A stretch of 6,485 nt of DNA. Source: Lachnospiraceae bacterium (GTDB taxonomy: Bacteria > Bacillota > Clostridia > Lachnospirales > Lachnospiraceae). Position 1 is the stretch's first letter. Every line of letters begins with the position of its first letter. The stretch lies in NCBI GenBank assembly GCA_003535955.1, contig DPZM01000223.1, positions 3,067 through 9,551 on the forward strand. The letters run 5' to 3'. A model generated the notes under the pieces. The model was given only the letters and a program-made list of their open reading frames with translations. It made no database searches and was not told the origin of the DNA. Shown piece by piece: positions 5,736-6,485 of the stretch. The translations under genes and the position numbers were made by a program.

Positions 5736-6485
5736 GCCATTGATTATCTGTTCCTCGGCTTCTTCCTCGGAAAGGCCAAGTGTCATAAGCTTGATTATCT
5801 GGTCACCCGCTATCTTTCCTATTGCCGCCTCATGAACCAAAGCAGCGTCAACATCATTGGCTTTAAGGCCCGGAACCGCAAGGATACGGCCCCTGTCCAT
5901 GATTATGGCATCACATTCGGTATGGCCCGAGCAGGGGGCATTACCGTTTATGACTGCATCAAACTTCTGATATGAAGAGCCTCTCGCAACCGATCTGGAA
6001 ACCACATCAGCATTTGACCCTTCTCCGTTAAGATCTATCGAGTAGGTGCTTATTGCACTCTGCTCATCGTGCGTCATCAGCCTCTCCCTGACAACAAGGC
6101 TGGCTCCTGCCTTAAGTTCCGCCTTCGTAATCCTGTTTGTATCATCTACACCCTTGATCTGGACCATCTCAAGCTCGGCCGACGAGCCTTCGTCCATATA
6201 AACTTCCGTAACGGGATTCAGTATTCTCTTCCCCCGGCCATCGCCCGACCCATAGTGCTTTTCGACATATTTTACCTTTGCACCCTGTCCGACAAAGAAC
6301 CTGTGAATGCCATCATGCTGCGAGTCCTGAACGCCACAGTTATCTATACCGCATCCCGCCACAATAACAACATCCGATCCTTCTCCGATGTAAAAGTCAT
6401 TATATACGGTTTCCTTCAGACCACTCTCCGACAGGATAACAGGTATATGAACGCTCTCGCGTTTTGTCCCGGGTTTTATTTTTAT
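5724..6485 (-). CDS. SufB/SufD-family Fe-S cluster assembly scaffold, partial (N-terminus beyond window)
   Basis: The frame is open from the window edge to a TAA at 5724, giving 253 residues; the N-terminus is missing. A GTG at 6362 opens a shorter frame but is internal, because the conserved family sequence (HIPVILSESGLKETVYNDFY, then IGEGSDVVIVAGCGIDNCG) continues upstream of it. The protein is the beta-helix core of SufB/SufD scaffolds, which build Fe-S clusters with the SufC ATPase in the cytosol. Seen here are HDGIHRFFVG, KHYGSGDGRGKRILNP, the ECDAI segment, whose Cys aligns with the SufB cysteine used for cluster assembly, and VHEAAIGKIAGDQ, whose His-Glu aligns with the conserved SufB pair. 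It ends in the short C-terminal helices (LMTLGLSEEEAEEQIINGFLK). Clostridia often pair a short SufB/D of this type with SufC; sufC would be expected just upstream, outside the window. SufB and SufD cannot be told apart safely from this fragment, though the Cys and His-Glu favour a SufB-like role. Confidence 0.93.
   Translation of the reverse strand: MKIKPGTKRESVHIPVILSESGLKETVYNDFYIGEGSDVVIVAGCGIDNCGVQDSQHDGIHRFFVGQGAKVKYVEKHYGSGDGRGKRILNPVTEVYMDEGSSAELEMVQIKGVDDTNRITKAELKAGASLVVRERLMTHDEQSAISTYSIDLNGEGSNADVVSRSVARGSSYQKFDAVINGNAPCSGHTECDAIIMDRGRILAVPGLKANDVDAALVHEAAIGKIAGDQIIKLMTLGLSEEEAEEQIINGFLK

Noticed and set aside
5724..6362. Suf gene starting at the GTG at 6362
   Set aside because: The frame continues upstream to the window edge with conserved family sequence, so this GTG is an internal valine codon and the gene is truncated by the window.

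Overview
The window looks like chromosomal DNA from a low-to-mid GC clostridial Firmicute, most likely a Lachnospiraceae relative (Butyrivibrio/Roseburia type). This is inferred from strong AGGAGG-type ribosome binding sites, a clostridial-style SufB/SufD protein, an RsbW/STAS pair, an MscS channel and a TAXI lipoprotein. No 16S or other definitive marker is present. All eight supported genes lie on the minus strand, so transcription runs from high to low coordinates. No RNA genes, mobile elements, CRISPR arrays or long gene-free stretches were seen; the longest gaps are about 90 bases.

In transcription order, the window opens inside a SufB/SufD-family Fe-S cluster scaffold (5724-6485, N-terminus missing). 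A good extended -10 promoter overlaps its 3' end. It leads into a STAS anti-sigma-factor antagonist (5372-5671), an RsbW-like anti-sigma ATPase/kinase (4870-5280) and an MscS-family mechanosensitive channel (3460-4845). A GC-rich hairpin sits between the STAS and RsbW genes.

After an 88-base gap comes a tightly packed second block: a TAXI-type substrate-binding lipoprotein (2397-3371), a YkgJ-like cysteine-cluster protein (1900-2400), a DUF2156 protein (945-1895) and a membrane-anchored beta-propeller-like protein (1-935, C-terminus cut by the window edge). These four genes overlap or are separated by no more than 9 bases, and the last two have ribosome binding sites inside the end of the preceding gene, so they are probably translated in a coupled way.

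The most interesting feature is the 160-residue C-terminal extension of the MscS channel. By eye it resembles the GHKL ATPase fold of the adjacent RsbW-like protein: an IDLLVEE helix, a pair of strands, and a C-terminal segment matching the RsbW end. It lacks the N-box asparagine and the DxG motif. This suggests a catalytically dead anti-sigma-like domain on a tension-gated channel, encoded beside a complete antagonist/kinase pair. Membrane tension could therefore feed into a partner-switching circuit. That is a hypothesis from reading, not from a database search. The cognate sigma factor and PP2C phosphatase are not in the window.
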